From: Rhynchopus sp. YZ270_cl-10
Taxonomy: Eukaryota; Euglenozoa; Diplonemea; Diplonemida; Diplonemidae
DNA length: 64,000 bases
Assembly: GCA_964035575.1 (NCBI GenBank)
Contig: OZ037897.1
Location: 1,116,001-1,180,000, forward strand
Direction of reading: 5' to 3'
Position 1 is the first letter of the stretch; every line of letters begins with the position of its first letter. Both the position numbers and the translations under genes were made by a program. Under the pieces are notes generated by a model. It made no database searches. It saw nothing but the letters and a program-made list of their open reading frames with translations, and was not told where the DNA came from. This document shows, piece after piece, positions 31,167 to 42,492 of this stretch.

Positions 31167-32977
31167 ATTCTTTCACGATTTTATTTTTTTTCTTCTTCTT
31201 CTTTTCACATTTTATTTGGACTTACCACGAAGCTTTAGCTTTAGCTTCATTATTCTTTCTTTTTGTTAGCAATATTTCAAGATACACTGTCGCGAGAGGG
31301 CTTTGTATTTCTTAGTCATATTCTCGCAGAAGGAAAAGTATCTTGGGTCGCTTTTCGATAAAACAGATCAAAACGTTGCCAAATCAGCAAAAAGAGAAAA
31401 AAAAATTAGAAAAAAAAATTACAAAATAAACACTCTTCGAGATTCCCACCCCTCACGTGCCTGCATCCTAAGGGTGTCTGTGCGTTATCGTATTTTCACT
31501 TTCCCCACCCTTTTTCCGTTCCGTCAATTTTGTGCTAAATTTTTTTTTTCTTTCTTCTGTGAAAAGATGTGTAAAATGAACCTCTTCCCTGGGTTTTTTA
31601 GACATCTTTTCCCTTCCGGAAAAGAGCTCTTTCTTGATTTTGATTTTGTTTTTTTTTTTTTTTTTTTTGCTTTTGTTTCAGCAGGGTGTCTGCGTTCTGC
31701 CAAATCAACAACTGAGGTGTTTGCACTTTTGAACTCCGCTTCTGTTGTGTAGGGTGTGTACGCAACGAGAGACACATTCATCTTCCAAATTTTCTTTGTT
31801 TTAGATGATCTGTTTGATGACTAATAGGGGTAATTCTTGCGCAGAATATGGCCCCCATTTGTGTGCGTTTCTGCCTGCATGGCAGCTACGAACAACAGGT
31901 TATCAAAAATCAGGGTTGTTCCTTGTTCTCGGAAAAAACAGCAAAATTCTGGATTTATGTTCCCGTTTTTTTCCTTTTTTTGGGTGGGGTTTTTTGCCCT
32001 TTTTCGGGCTTTCCGAGCTCTACCCTCACTGTAGTGGGGTCATTTCGAGAAAATGGACAAGTTCTTGATTGATACAAATTTTGGTTACGACCACTAGTGA
32101 GTTGCTCACAATGCTAAATGAGTGTCAGAACTGTGATTCTGGGCCCACTTTAACCGCCCCTCGAAATTCAAAAAGGGGTCCCAAACCCGGGCGCGCTACA
32201 CTCGCGCGGAACTTTTTGCTTTGGTCTAGTTGCATTTTTGGCTGCAAAATGCAAGGGGATCCCCAAAGACGTTGGGAATATTATTTGGATGGGGCAGTGA
32301 TTTTGTACCTGCATACACGCTCCCTCGCGGTAACCGCGTGCATGCCAATGAAGTGCTCTCTGGGGTTCGATAACCCGTGGAACCAGTGCTTCCGCCGATG
32401 AACGGTGAGGCGTTGCACTTCTCTTTTTGCGGAGCAAAAAATAATATAAATGGCGCCGCAGGCAAAAAAATTTGAGTACAGTGTAAAAATCTAGCTTCCA
32501 ACGAACCCTTTTTTGCAGAGCAAAAAATGAAAAATGGCGCCGCAGGCAAAAAAAAAATTGGGGGTACAGCCCTGGACAGTGAAGGATTTTGTTGTCAATT
32601 TTTTTTTCTTGCCCCCTGAAAACTCTTGCTTTTGAGAGTTTCGACCATTTCACCACACTGGTGGTGTGTCACCTACAGTGAAACCCACCAGAAACCACAA
32701 GAAAGCCCCCTAAGGAAAAAAAGGAAAAAAAAAAAGGAAAAAAAAACTAAAATCCAGAATTTCATGTTCTCGGTCCCACTTAGGAACTTCCCTGTCAAAA
32801 ATGGCGTTTTTTTTTTTTTTTTGTTTCGTTTTTGCTTTCCCCCGCCTTCTTTCAAAAGATCGCGTTTTCCTCCCCCCATTTTGTCACGATGTGTGTGCAC
32901 AATAGGCACTGCTATCATTCTATTCAAAAAAGATAGTGAAGACTGCCTGAATGGCAGCTACACTAAACAAACAAATT
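31167..32977 (+). other. Intergenic mosaic of modules and element pieces
   Basis: No gene. Module F-like at 31289-31315, module C-like at 31685-31740, module H at 31812-31855 (GGGGTAATTCTTGCGCAGAA), a degenerate shared core at 31995-32065, a LINE-3'-end-like stretch at 32285-32425 ending in GGGGTTCGATAACCC and module C, and an inverted copy of the GCGCCGCAGGC block at 32425-32580 whose ends I could not resolve. Confidence 0.6.
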
Positions 32978-33611
32978 CAGGGTATTAGGGTGGTTAAAAA
33001 AACTGGTTTTGAAAACCAGTTTTTCCAAAAACTGGTTTTCAAAAAAAAAAAAAAAACAGAGAAATCTGGAGGGGAAAAAAAAACCGACACTTTTCACCAG
33101 GACTTTCTGTAAATGTCGTCCCCAGATTAGGGCGGACTCGATTTTTTCCCCCGCATTTTTTCCCCGCCTGGTAGAACCGTGGTTGAACCACGGGAGTGCC
33201 TTTGGGAAATGGCTGTTCCTTGATTTTTTTTTTGCCTGCGGCGCCATTTTTCATTTTTTGCTCCGCAAAAAAGGGTTCGTTTGAGTGGCTCTGTGGTGTA
33301 AAAAGCTAGATTTTTACACCGTACCCTCAAAAATTTTCGCCTGCGGCGCCATTTTATATTATTTGTTTGCCCCGCAAAAAAATACAGTCCCTATGTTCCC
33401 AATGTCTACCCTGGGTCAGCAGCGCCGAAAAATATTTCGAATCTGGATTCCTGGATAAGACACTGACCCCACCCCCGAAAAACCCGAAAAAGGTGACTGT
33501 GTCCGTCAACGGTGGAGGTTTTCGCCGGAAACACTAGTTTTCGCCACCCAGGAGAGAAAACCAGAAAAACCAGTTTTTTCCGGAATTTTGGATTTTCACC
33601 CTAATACCCTG
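32978..33611. mobile_element. hAT-type non-autonomous element (8-bp TSD)
   Basis: Ends CAGGGTATTAGGGTG and CACCCTAATACCCTG are a perfect 15-bp inverted pair; flanks AACAAATT at 32970-32977 and 33612-33619. Subterminal AAAACTGGTTTT palindromes at the left end and a related pair at the right. Interior has the GCCTGCGGCGCC block (33236-33390). Non-coding. Confidence 0.92.
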
Positions 33612-34664
33612 AACAAATTACCAAAAAAGAAAAAAAAAACCCCCCTCCCTTTTTTTGGGGAGAAGACAGGTCTCGCACAGTGGCTTCTCTTTTCCCTCAC
33701 TGTGTACGTGCGATGATTTTTGTTTATTTTTTTGATGTGTTTCCCCTACCCAAATAGCGCGGAGCTCACGCAGGTTGTCTACACGTTATCAATTTTTTTT
33801 TTTCAGTTTTTTCAAAATGGAAAGTGGAGATTGCACAAACTGTGGTAACACAACCGAGGTAACCACACTAATCCAACAGTTTTTATCAAAATTTATAAAA
33901 GAAATCCTTGGTAAGAGGTACCAAATGTTCACACACAACGTCGGTAGATTGTAGGGAAATTATGGTTACGGTCCACTCCCGTGTTGTGAGTGTCATATTC
34001 GGGGGCGTGCCTGTAACCCCTACAGATGGAATGGATTGGCGCAATAGGGTGGCCGAAAAACTCAATTTTCACCCGTTGAATGTCCACTATCAATTGTCCT
34101 TTTGCATGTGTGTGTTTTTTTTTCTCCACATAAAAAAAAACTTTGCATTTTTCAGCTTCCCCATTTTCACTTAATAGACACTGATTGTCTCTGTGTGTGG
34201 GGTTGCTTTTTTGTGCAAGGGGAAAGGGGTGTTCAATAAATGCAGTTTTTTTTTTTTTCAAAGGGGGAAAAAAAAGAAATTGCAAAAAAAGGAACTGTTT
34301 TGCAGAACGAAAGGGAAAGGAGAAAATAAATGCTCAAATTACTACCTAAAAAAAATTAGCTATTTAACAAATGGCCCATATTATACATAAAAAGCCCAAA
34401 ACACTATTATTTCTGACAAAAAAAAGATGCTAAAACTCAATGAACGAATGAGCAAAAAATAATAAAACACACACCCCACAAAAAAAAAATAAAACTCAAC
34501 TTTATTCGTGCTTTATTTCCCGTCATGGGTTTTGCGAGAGAAGGGTAGAGGGGAGGGTTTGGGATAGCGTTATCAAGCGTGCGTCACTGTCACGGGAAGG
34601 CTTTGTATTTCAAGTCAACTTTTCCTAAGGTGATTCCGCTACGAGAGGGCTTGGGTTCTTATAA
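33612..34664 (+). other. Intergenic region with module D and F copies
   Basis: No gene seen. Module D at 33821-33900, directly after a T-run and CAG; module F at 34590-34625 and an A/F-like copy at 34635-34672 immediately before the LINE-like ORF. The rest is AT-rich with A-runs. Confidence 0.6.
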
Positions 34665-35519
34665 ACTTTTCTTTTTGGCCTGCCCGAGGCGGACTTCAGC
34701 GATAAATGCCCCTTATGCCTCGTCCAGGTTACATGCCACACACGCCACCTACTGTGGCACTGCAGCATAGTGCACACACCGGCATTCACTGCCCTACATG
34801 CGTCGGCCATCAGCCTCTACGGCAAGGGGCTTCCCACCTGCTTTGTGCTGCACGGCATTGTGCCCTCCAATGTGAGCAAGGTGACGGTGAAGGCGGTACA
34901 GTCTCTTCTCCTCGATGCCGTCACCACGATCGACACGACCCTCTCAAGTCCAGCGGATGTGGCCCCGGCTGTGCACCCTTGGAATCTCACATTTGCTGCC
35001 TCTAAACGGGATACCCCCTTCCGCACATATCTGACCAAGCTACAACCTAGTTTTTCCTCCACCTATATGGAGGCGTTCACTTTGAAAGCTTTCCTGTGGT
35101 GGGTGATTACGCTCGAGTGGAGCAAAGAACCCCGCGACGTGTCGTGTGTCGAGCTCGCGGTCGACTTCGAATTGCGCACAAGGGTCTTCCTCGCCAAACA
35201 TACCTCTAATATCCGCGAGCGTGGGCGGGCCATGCAAAGGCTCATCGTCAAGGCTAACATGCGGGCTTTAACAGCGAAACTCCGCCGCGCCCCATTCCCT
35301 GGTGTGAAGAGGGATCGTGTGCACTCCCTCCGTTCCGTCGGCGCCCCGGCGCTCATCGGATTCAGCAGACGCCCAGTGTTGTGTGCTAAAACACGTGCTT
35401 TTCTTGAATCACTAAATCATGTTGTCCCCCCTTCCCGGTCAGGGTGGGGTAATGATTGTATACCTGCTTACAGCTTCCCTGTAAACCAAACACAAGCGCA
35501 ACACTCCGGGGTTCGATAA
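34665..35519 (+). mobile_element. LINE-like (non-LTR) retrotransposon 3' ORF fragment
   Basis: The frame is open from 34665 to the TAA at 35517-35519. Near its start it encodes CPLCLVQVTCHTRHLLWHC, a CxxC...H..C zinc finger of the kind found after the reverse transcriptase in LINE ORF2 proteins, followed by LPTCFVLHGIVPSN and a helical region with SCVELAVDFELRTRVF. No reverse transcriptase core is present, so it is a 5'-truncated copy, as is usual for LINEs. A module A/F tail abuts the 5' end. The stop codon lies inside the GGTTCGATAACCC hairpin that recurs elsewhere. The family assignment rests on the zinc finger and layout and would need a search. Confidence 0.58.
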
Positions 35520-35535
35520 CCCGCGGAGTGTCAGT
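35500..35535 (+). repeat. Recurrent hairpin spanning the LINE-like stop codon
   Basis: ACACTCCGGGGTTCGATAAC and CCGCGGAGTGT fold into a stem of about 12-13 bp with a CGAT loop. Related hairpins at 6436-6455, 13443-13462 and 32368-32390 are each followed by the module ending GAGGCGTTTGCAC or close to it. Confidence 0.65.
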
Positions 35536-36402
35536 GCCTGCGTCCCAGAGGCGTTTGCACTATCAACTTCACTTTCTTTTTAATTTGGCTGACGAGCGGT
35601 TGCGCACCGCCCTCGTTCTCTTACGGTACGGGTAGGTCATTAGGTTTCCTTTTTACATCTACTGTTGTAGGCCGCAGGGTACTTCGTGATGCTTTCATCC
35701 GGATGGCTGCCATTGTACATGGGTCAGTCGGAGGTGCCTGCATCAATAACTGCAGTTTTTTATTTTATTTTTTTTTGTCACATGTCCGTCGTGGAGGCAG
35801 AGAGAGAGAGAGAGAGTGTGTGTGCATGCCATACGAGCTCCTCCCCACCCAGTAGGGTAGTTACGAGACACATACTAAGCGACGTTCAAACCCCCTTGCC
35901 TGCACCCGATCTTCATCAAATGGTCATATGGGTGTGTGGCATGTCTACACCCTTTTTTTTTTGCTGTGCGATTGCGATTTGTGATCAAAAGGTGACTAAG
36001 CAAAGGCTTACGTTCATCCAAAAAAAAAAAAAAGTGGAGATTGCACAAAACTGTGGCAACACAACCGAGGCAAACTACACTACTCCAAAAATTTTATCAA
36101 CAAACAAAAATTCATCGGTGACAAAGCACGCGAATAGGAGGTTTAGATTGCCTTTACTCAAATTCAGCTCTTTTTCCTGCCCTTTTTTTTTTTTGGGCAA
36201 AACGAACAAAACAAAATGTCTATCAAACTAGTAAAAAGTCTTTCTCTTCCCAATTTTGAAGAATATTTGAAATACTGCACCCGTATTTCACCTTTGTCAC
36301 GCTTTCCCCCTCCTCCTTCTGATCCAAAAAAATTTGTTTTTATTTCACCCCCTCCACCTGTTTTGTTTTTCCTTTTTCTTTTCCGTGTTTCAACATTTCC
36401 TT
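35536..36402 (+). other. Intergenic region with modules C, B, A and D
   Basis: No gene. Module C to 35575; a hairpin GAGCGGTTGCGCACCGC at 35592-35610 and TCTCTTACGGTACGG at about 35618-35632; module B at 35645-35760; module G-like at 35818; partial module A at 35990-36020 joined directly to module D at 36032-36105. Confidence 0.65.
35645..35760 (+). repeat. Module B, reference copy
   Basis: Long form: TTTCCTTTTTACATCTACTG, a GCAGGGTACTTCGTG stretch, TTTCATCCGGATGGCTG, GGGTCAGTCGGAGGTGCCTG, CATCAATAAC, then T-run. Other copies on the same strand: 7955-8060, 13903-14010, 46345-46412, 46879-47003, 50158-50260, 53310-53380, 62012-62081. Confidence 0.85.
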
Positions 36403-38496
36403 CATGGCTGTGTAACCTAAGTGATTTGGAGTTTTTTTTCCCCCAAACATGGCTTCATAAATATATTCAATATTTTTTTTCACGTTTTTTTCAATATCAA
36501 TATATTGATCAATATCACGTAGGAAATTTTCAATATGTTGACACTTTTACCGTGTAAATTTCCCATTCAATATTTGCAAATATTGATCAATATATTGATC
36601 AATATATTGACACTTTCCTTCACACAATGGTCTTGCGCCCCTTGGAAACTGGGTCTGCATCTTCCAACCTCACACAACTACATAAAAACATGCCCGAGTT
36701 GAGGCACAAAAAAATTGCCCCAATTTCCAGGACTGGTAATTGAACTTCGGACCAAAAAATGCAAAAAATATGGCGACTTGTGTGATACCAACTCTGACAA
36801 AAGGGAAGACACCCTTCTTCAGAAGCCAGGTAGAGAATGCTGTTCCCCACCCCCTCTCACTGTCCGCGTAGCCCCCACTAAGGAGCCATCTGATGCCACA
36901 AGGCAAGTCGCTCCCCCGCGATGGCATTGAATGGCACGTGCGCGTTTACGAACTGAACCATGATTGCCCTTAGAGTCCCACGGTAACACGTGCAAAATCA
37001 TAGAGTTTTTTTGGCTGTTAAAAAGGCTGGGGTATGAAGACCACAAGAAGAGGTCGCGTGATTCGTCGAGCGGTTGTGAACCGCCTCCGTTCTCTTACGG
37101 TACGGAACACCCACCTCCTACCCTTTGCATGAGCTCGACTGCGTTTTAGCACGTTTCAACTACTCTTTTCTCTCGTTCTGTACCCAGAACAACCTCCTCT
37201 CCAAGCAGCAAACCCCACCCTGACCAGGGGAAGCCTCCTGGGCCCATAAGCGGAACTATTTACTCACTGATCCTCTCATAAAAAAAGACGTGTGGATGGA
37301 TGGATTTTTCAAATGTATGTTCACAACTCTCATAAAAAAGTAGCGCACCATGCGCCTGCGGCGCGGACAAAATTTGGTTTTGCGAATCCTAAATATTTTT
37401 TGCTAGCTCGTGTGGTTGATGAGCGAGAACGAAACCAAATCGATCGCAACGCCTCGTACACTAGCTAAAACACCTGAATGGTCACAGAACACAACGCAGT
37501 GCATGGTTTTGTGGGTTGTTTTTGCCCACAGAAGTACCCCTGCGCGGCCTAGACCTGGTTCTAGCACCCCAGAATCGCGTTTCCCAGTCCATATAGCCGG
37601 GTATGGGCCCAAAAAACCACCCAAAAAGGCGAAAATCCCGGTTTTTGGTGAAAAACGCCCGTTTTGCCCATAGGGTACTTAAGGAACGCACGTTTCTAAA
37701 TCATTTCCCACGTAAACTCGCGACACGAAAATAGGAATTAAAAACAAATCTCTCACAGATCTGATTTGGTGATTCGCATTTTTGAGGCCCAATCTTTCCA
37801 ACGCCGAAAAAATCTTACACTTTGGTGCATTTTCGGGTGGGTGCACCAGGAGGGTACTGGGAGGGCAGCAACCTTAAAAACCTAAACACAAGTGTTTAGG
37901 AATTACGAGCGGTAGCCCACAGCTCTACCCTATCCATGATATAGTTTGGCTGTGATAATGTGCGATTTATGGCACAATCTTTGAAATGTTGCGCACATGG
38001 CTTCAACAGAAAAGTTTGACCCTTTGCCTCTCCACTCTGTGGCTGGAAGGGAGCTGAGAATAAGCCGGGTCCCGGGTACTGTCCCAGGACTAGAACTAGG
38101 ACGGGTACTGGGCACTGGGTACAGTCCCAGTCCTAGGGACTGGGAATACCCCTCCATTCCCCACCCTCCCGCGCCCGGGTCCCTGACCCGCTTTCAGGCG
38201 TTTTCACAGCGTTTTCGACATATTGTGCCCAGTCCCACTGAGAATAACCGGGTCCCGGGTCCCCAAGTCTTATTCTCAGCTATGGCCTCCCGTCAAGGAA
38301 AAAGCAGGCACTGCAACGTCAATATTCAATAATATGATCAATATTTCAATATTATTGAAATATTGACAGTTTTCAGTCAATATTATTGACACTTTCAATA
38401 TTCAATCAATAATATTCATCACCAAATCAATATATTGACGATATTCAATATATTTATGAAGCCATGCCCAAAGAAAAATTATGTTACACAGTCATG
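36403..38496. mobile_element. Non-autonomous DNA transposon with AATATTG-rich subterminal repeats
   Basis: Imperfect inverted ends around CATGGCTGTGTAACC (left) and GTTACACAGTCATG (right), each followed inwards by CATGGCTTCATAAATATATT or its complement and then many copies of CAATATATTGATCAATA (36460-36615 and 38315-38455). Flanks TTCCTT at 36397-36402 and 38497-38502 suggest a 6-bp duplication. Interior holds a G/C-rich inverted pair (CTGAGAATAAG at about 38054 and CTTATTCTCAG at 38268) around GGGTCCCGGG repeats. No recognisable transposase. Confidence 0.75.
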
Positions 38497-39423
38497 TTCC
38501 TTTGCAGTTTTAGTGTTCGAAGAAATATACCGTGCTTGCAGTGCTACCATTTAATATAATCAAATCTGGACTTTTAGGGGAACAAATTGGACCTTATTTA
38601 TTATACAGTTGGTGTATGATTACAAGCACGGTCCTTTAAAAAAAAAAAAAAGCAGATTCGTTTTACCCCCACGGGTGGTTGTGAAGACAACCGAAATTGT
38701 GTGGGTTAAATGAAACATAAAAAAAAGGATATTTTGTGGAGAGCATCCTCGGGTGTCTATACACTCAGTCTGATGAACATTACCAAAAATAACCAAAAAA
38801 AAAAAAGTTACAACTGCAAAAAGCAAAACCCCCATCAATCAATCTGATAGTTTTCCAAAAAAAAATAAAGGAGGAAATAATGGATGGATCTGCAACGTAT
38901 CGGATCTTCGGAACACTGGGCAAAAAAAAAAATGAGGATACCTGTTGGGACCTCACACCCCTTTTTATTTTGCGGGTACATCACATCATTTCCATCTTTG
39001 TTTTCTGGACAAAAAATACCCCCCAGGTTAGCAGAAAGATGCCCCCCCTTGCTAATTCGTTTAGCAGTTCCCAGAAGCTGAGCGACTCTCAAACAAAAAA
39101 CAGAAAACTTGGCTGTATTAGTGGAGCACACTCTAGGGTGGCTACACTAATACAGCCAAGTTTTCAAAAAACGAACACAAAAAAATGAATTTTCTTTTTT
39201 AAATGCCTACGTCAGTCAGTGTAGGGGTGAGACGTTTGCACTTTTCTTCTTCTCTTTTCTTTCTTTCTCAACTCTTTCTTTGCACGACAGCGCAGAATGA
39301 CAAAATGTATCAACTACCTTTGTATGCCAATTGATTGAGATGAAGGGGGGAACCCACCCACGCGAGTCTCGAGGTTGATAACGTATGTTCAACCTGTAGA
39401 GTGTCGCAGTGTGTGTGAGTGTG

Positions 39424-39470
39424 TTTGATAACTAACTAGGGGTAATTCTTGCGCAGAATAGGGTCCCAGT
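39424..39470 (+). repeat. Module H, reference copy
   Basis: GGGGTAATTCTTGCGCAGAA followed by TAGGGTCCC. Another + copy at 31812-31855; two reverse-complement copies sit in intron 1 of the channel gene (44800-44890). Confidence 0.75.
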
Positions 39471-40116
39471 GTGGGGGCGGTATTTGCACTCTCAAACGGT
39501 TTACTATGTTTTTCCGTGGAGGTTCAGTGTCTCCGTCCACAGACGCGTTTGCACTTCCACTTTTTTTTTTTGACAGAAAATCTTGAAAGATGTGTGAAGG
39601 TGACAAGAGTGTGCATTCATCTCTTGACATTCTTTTCGCACCTTGTGTCGTGTGTCGTGTGTCATGTGTCATGTGTATTGAAAAAATACACCAAATTGCA
39701 GAACTGTCTTTTATGAAATCAGATCATCAATAAGAGCAGGAAAGTGTTATTTTACACCAACCATTCTCTTGTCTGAGCTAAAAAATAATATTTGTGCCGC
39801 ACTTGTCGCGTGACGAAAGACTCGCACGCCTGAAAAAGCTGGGGCTATCCATATTTTTTTTTCAAGGTGACCTAATCAGACTAAGCAAAAAACGAAAGGC
39901 AAACCACCACCCATAAGATGCTTGCCATCCGCACAACACAGTCTGCAGTAACGACAATTTCTTTTTACCATTTTCTTCAAGATGTGCATGCACACGAGGC
40001 ATCTACATCGATCAAAATTTTCTTTTTCTGGAGTGCAAAATTGCCTTTTTTTTAAAGCCGTTTATTGGGGGTTTTATTCATTTTTTTTATTTTCTGGTCA
40101 TGTACCAAGGTACATT

Positions 40117-40150
40117 GTCACGAGAGGGCTTTGTATTTCAAGTCAACCTT
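40117..40150 (+). repeat. Module F, reference copy
   Basis: CACGAGAGGGCTTTGTATTT then CAAGTCAACC and T-rich DNA. Related copies at 31289-31315, 34590-34625 and 45665-45703. Its pattern parallels module A (GAGAGGC, then a pyrimidine-rich stretch ending in CAACTTTT), so the two may be diverged relatives. Confidence 0.7.
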
Positions 40151-40276
40151 TATTTTTGCCAGTGCTTTGCTTTTTTTCCTGCCCTTTTTTTCTTTATATA
40201 TTTTGCCTACCTTCTTTGATGTAGGATACCTTCATTCTGTTTGTCTTTCCCTCTTCATCCCTCCCCCCCGCCCCCA

Positions 40277-40330
40277 CGGGCCTAACGATTCAGCCTGTCG
40301 GGATAGCCTGTTGGTTTAACTGCCCGTGAA
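40277..40330. other. Isolated 7-bp inverted repeat
   Basis: CACGGGC and GCCCGTG enclose about 40 bp. Too short for a tRNA and without box motifs; may be chance. Confidence 0.25.
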
Positions 40331-41037
40331 CAATACCACAAAACACCCCCACCCTTCACAGTACCGTCAAGTCTCAAAGGAATTGAACAAGACCAAAAAA
40401 AAAAGGACACAAAAAAATATAGTGGAAATCTCATCCTCGGATGTCTACACTAAATATAAAAAACCAGGTTTTCAAAAAGAAACCAAAAAAAAAGGTTCGA
40501 AGGTGACTTTCGTTCGTCTTGCCTTTATTGTTTGTTGTTGGTAACCAGGTTGGGGTTTCTGTTTTTTTTTTTTGGTTTTGAACGATTCCCTCCTTCAACC
40601 CCCTTTTTTTTTTTGAAGCAGTTTCGCATTTCAAAAAAGGGGAAAAAACTGAAGGAGAACGAACCAAAGTATCAACTAATTTATCAATTTTTTTAGAGAA
40701 AAAAAGAGATAAACGCGAAGATTTTGAAAATTAGCCTCAATTAGCCTTTCGGGCGACTTTGTGTACAGAACCCCGTCTTCGGATAAGGGTGATGTGTCGG
40801 TACTACAAAAAAAGGGGGGAGGTGGTATATGTGTGTTTGCGTTCCGGTGCATTGTATAGCCAGCATTTTGTGTGGTCCTTCGAAGCGTGTCAAAGCTCTT
40901 TCAGATGTTTTTTGCAAAATAGTATTCAAAAAAAAAATAAGGCAGTGATGAAAGGCCAGTTTTTTTTCTCTCTCAACACAAAGCAAAAAAAAGAGGTATT
41001 TTCCCCCCAATTTTTCATCATTTTTTTGGTCACCTCA

Positions 41038-41098
41038 TGGTGTGGTTGAATAGGGAGGGCGCAAAAAGTGCGAATCACCCCCCCTTCAGGCCACACCA
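41038..41098. mobile_element. 61-bp TGGTGTGG-family micro-element
   Basis: TGGTGTGG ... CCACACCA with flanks CCTCA at 41033-41037 and 41099-41103. Only 61 bp in total, so almost nothing but termini. Inner GCGCAAAAAGTGCG is itself palindromic. Confidence 0.8.
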
Positions 41099-41397
41099 CC
41101 TCATCTTCCTTCCTTAGTTGCATCGAGCAAAAGACCCCCTTCATGTCATGCCATGTTGTCTCACGCTTCGCTATGTGTTCGTGGTTGGATACTTGCTGTC
41201 ATCGTAGGCAGTTTTTGCCACTGAATGGGTGGAGATGGGAGAAGAAGTACTTTTCCACATTTATCCTACTGATATTACAGCACACAAAGTAGGGCTCCAA
41301 ATATAACACCACCTCATACACACACCCCGCCCCCTTTTTTTTTCAGGGAGTTTGACACAATATTTACACATTTTTTACGTGGTTTGCAGAAAATCTC

Positions 41398-42492
41398 ATG
41401 GAAATCCACATCACCTCCACAACTGGGGCAGTCGAGACCATCACCGCACAGGACAATGATACGCTGCTCTCCCTCCGCAAGCGCGCCTGCCTTGCCTTTG
41501 ACGACGGCTCCCTGCCGTTGTGGGGCACAGCACTGACGGGGGCTTCCTTGGGCACCCCACCTGCACCTGAAGGGGAGCTCTTGAGCAACACCGCGCTGTG
41601 TGCCGGGGACACACTCACCCTTGCTGTGCACGAGGCCGTGGCGGTGCCGTCCTCCTATCCCATCGGCGACAACATTGTCACCTGCATGCGGCTGAGCCCA
41701 TGCACCCGCTTCCTCTGCGTGGTGACCAGGTGCGCTGCCTTCACCGTCTACGACACCTCCACGACCTCGCCCCTCCTGCACGCCCCCTCCGCCTTCGACA
41801 CTGCCCCCTCCTTCAACGGCTCCCGCCTCTGCATAGGGAGCCGTGTTGGCAATGCGCTGGAGATCCACGCCGTGCACGGTGGTGCGGTGCGGTGCTATAA
41901 AGGGCACAGATCGCGGTTTAAAACGGAGTGGTGTGGGGAGCGGATTTTCACAGCGTCGTACGACACATCTGTAAAGGCGTGGGAGGAGACAACAGGGGAG
42001 ATCCTGTGGTCCGCAGAGCACATCACCGATGGGAAGGGGCTGGCAGTGACCGACCGCTATGTGGTGTGCAGCGAGCGGGAGGGGCTGGTACTGCTGTTCA
42101 GGGGGAGTGGTAGTGGTCTGGGGAGTGGTCTGGTGGCGGCGCGGGTTCCAGCACGGGGGATTCACAACCTGAGATCGGGATGCGATGGCCGCCATGTTGT
42201 CTCGAACGACTATGTGTGTGTTAAAGTATGGGATTTTGGAGCGTTGGTGGAGGCATCTGAGGGGTTTGTGTGCGAGCACCACATCGACGTCGCAAACGTG
42301 ACCGACGTTGCCGTATCCCGCACCACCTTTGTTATGCGCACCAAGGATCGCTGCACCGTACGCTCGCTTGCTACCGCAGAAAGCTTGTCTGTACACAAAG
42401 CAGACTCCTGGGGTGGGGCGGATGTCAGCCCCAGTGGCACCTTCCTGTTCATTGTGCAGGAGGACGCTATTGAGGTGAAACAGTTGCAGTAG
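41398..42492 (+). CDS. Ubiquitin-like plus WD40-type beta-propeller protein, 364 aa
   Basis: The start ATG at 41398 follows a T-run/CAG acceptor (about 41345) and a second AG close by. Residues 1-80 look like a ubiquitin-like fold (MEIHITSTTGAVETITAQD, then LLSLRKRACLAF and LCAGDTLTLAV). From residue 85 on there are repeated blade-like strands: GDNIVTCMRLSPCTRFLCVV, AVRCYKGHRSRF, IFTASYDTSVKAWEETTGEI, HVVSNDYVCVKVWDFGALVE. At least one blade has a WD-like end (VWDFG). Such proteins are usually interaction scaffolds, for example substrate adaptors. Specific function unknown. Single exon, very GC-rich third positions in the first half. Confidence 0.75.
   Translation: MEIHITSTTGAVETITAQDNDTLLSLRKRACLAFDDGSLPLWGTALTGASLGTPPAPEGELLSNTALCAGDTLTLAVHEAVAVPSSYPIGDNIVTCMRLSPCTRFLCVVTRCAAFTVYDTSTTSPLLHAPSAFDTAPSFNGSRLCIGSRVGNALEIHAVHGGAVRCYKGHRSRFKTEWCGERIFTASYDTSVKAWEETTGEILWSAEHITDGKGLAVTDRYVVCSEREGLVLLFRGSGSGLGSGLVAARVPARGIHNLRSGCDGRHVVSNDYVCVKVWDFGALVEASEGFVCEHHIDVANVTDVAVSRTTFVMRTKDRCTVRSLATAESLSVHKADSWGGADVSPSGTFLFIVQEDAIEVKQLQ

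Larger units (their letters stand above)
38497..41037 (+). other. Gene-free region with module copies
   Basis: No gene seen. Module E-like at 38735-38760 and full module E at 39121-39170, whose left half also forms a 21-bp foldback with 39103-39123; module C-like at 39215-39260 and 39525-39570; module H at 39424-39470; module G at 39981-40015; module F at 40117-40150; module E-like at 40421-40478. Short stem at 40277-40330. Confidence 0.6.

Noticed and set aside
40277-40330. tRNA-like gene
   Set aside because: Only one 7-bp stem, too short, and no A or B box.
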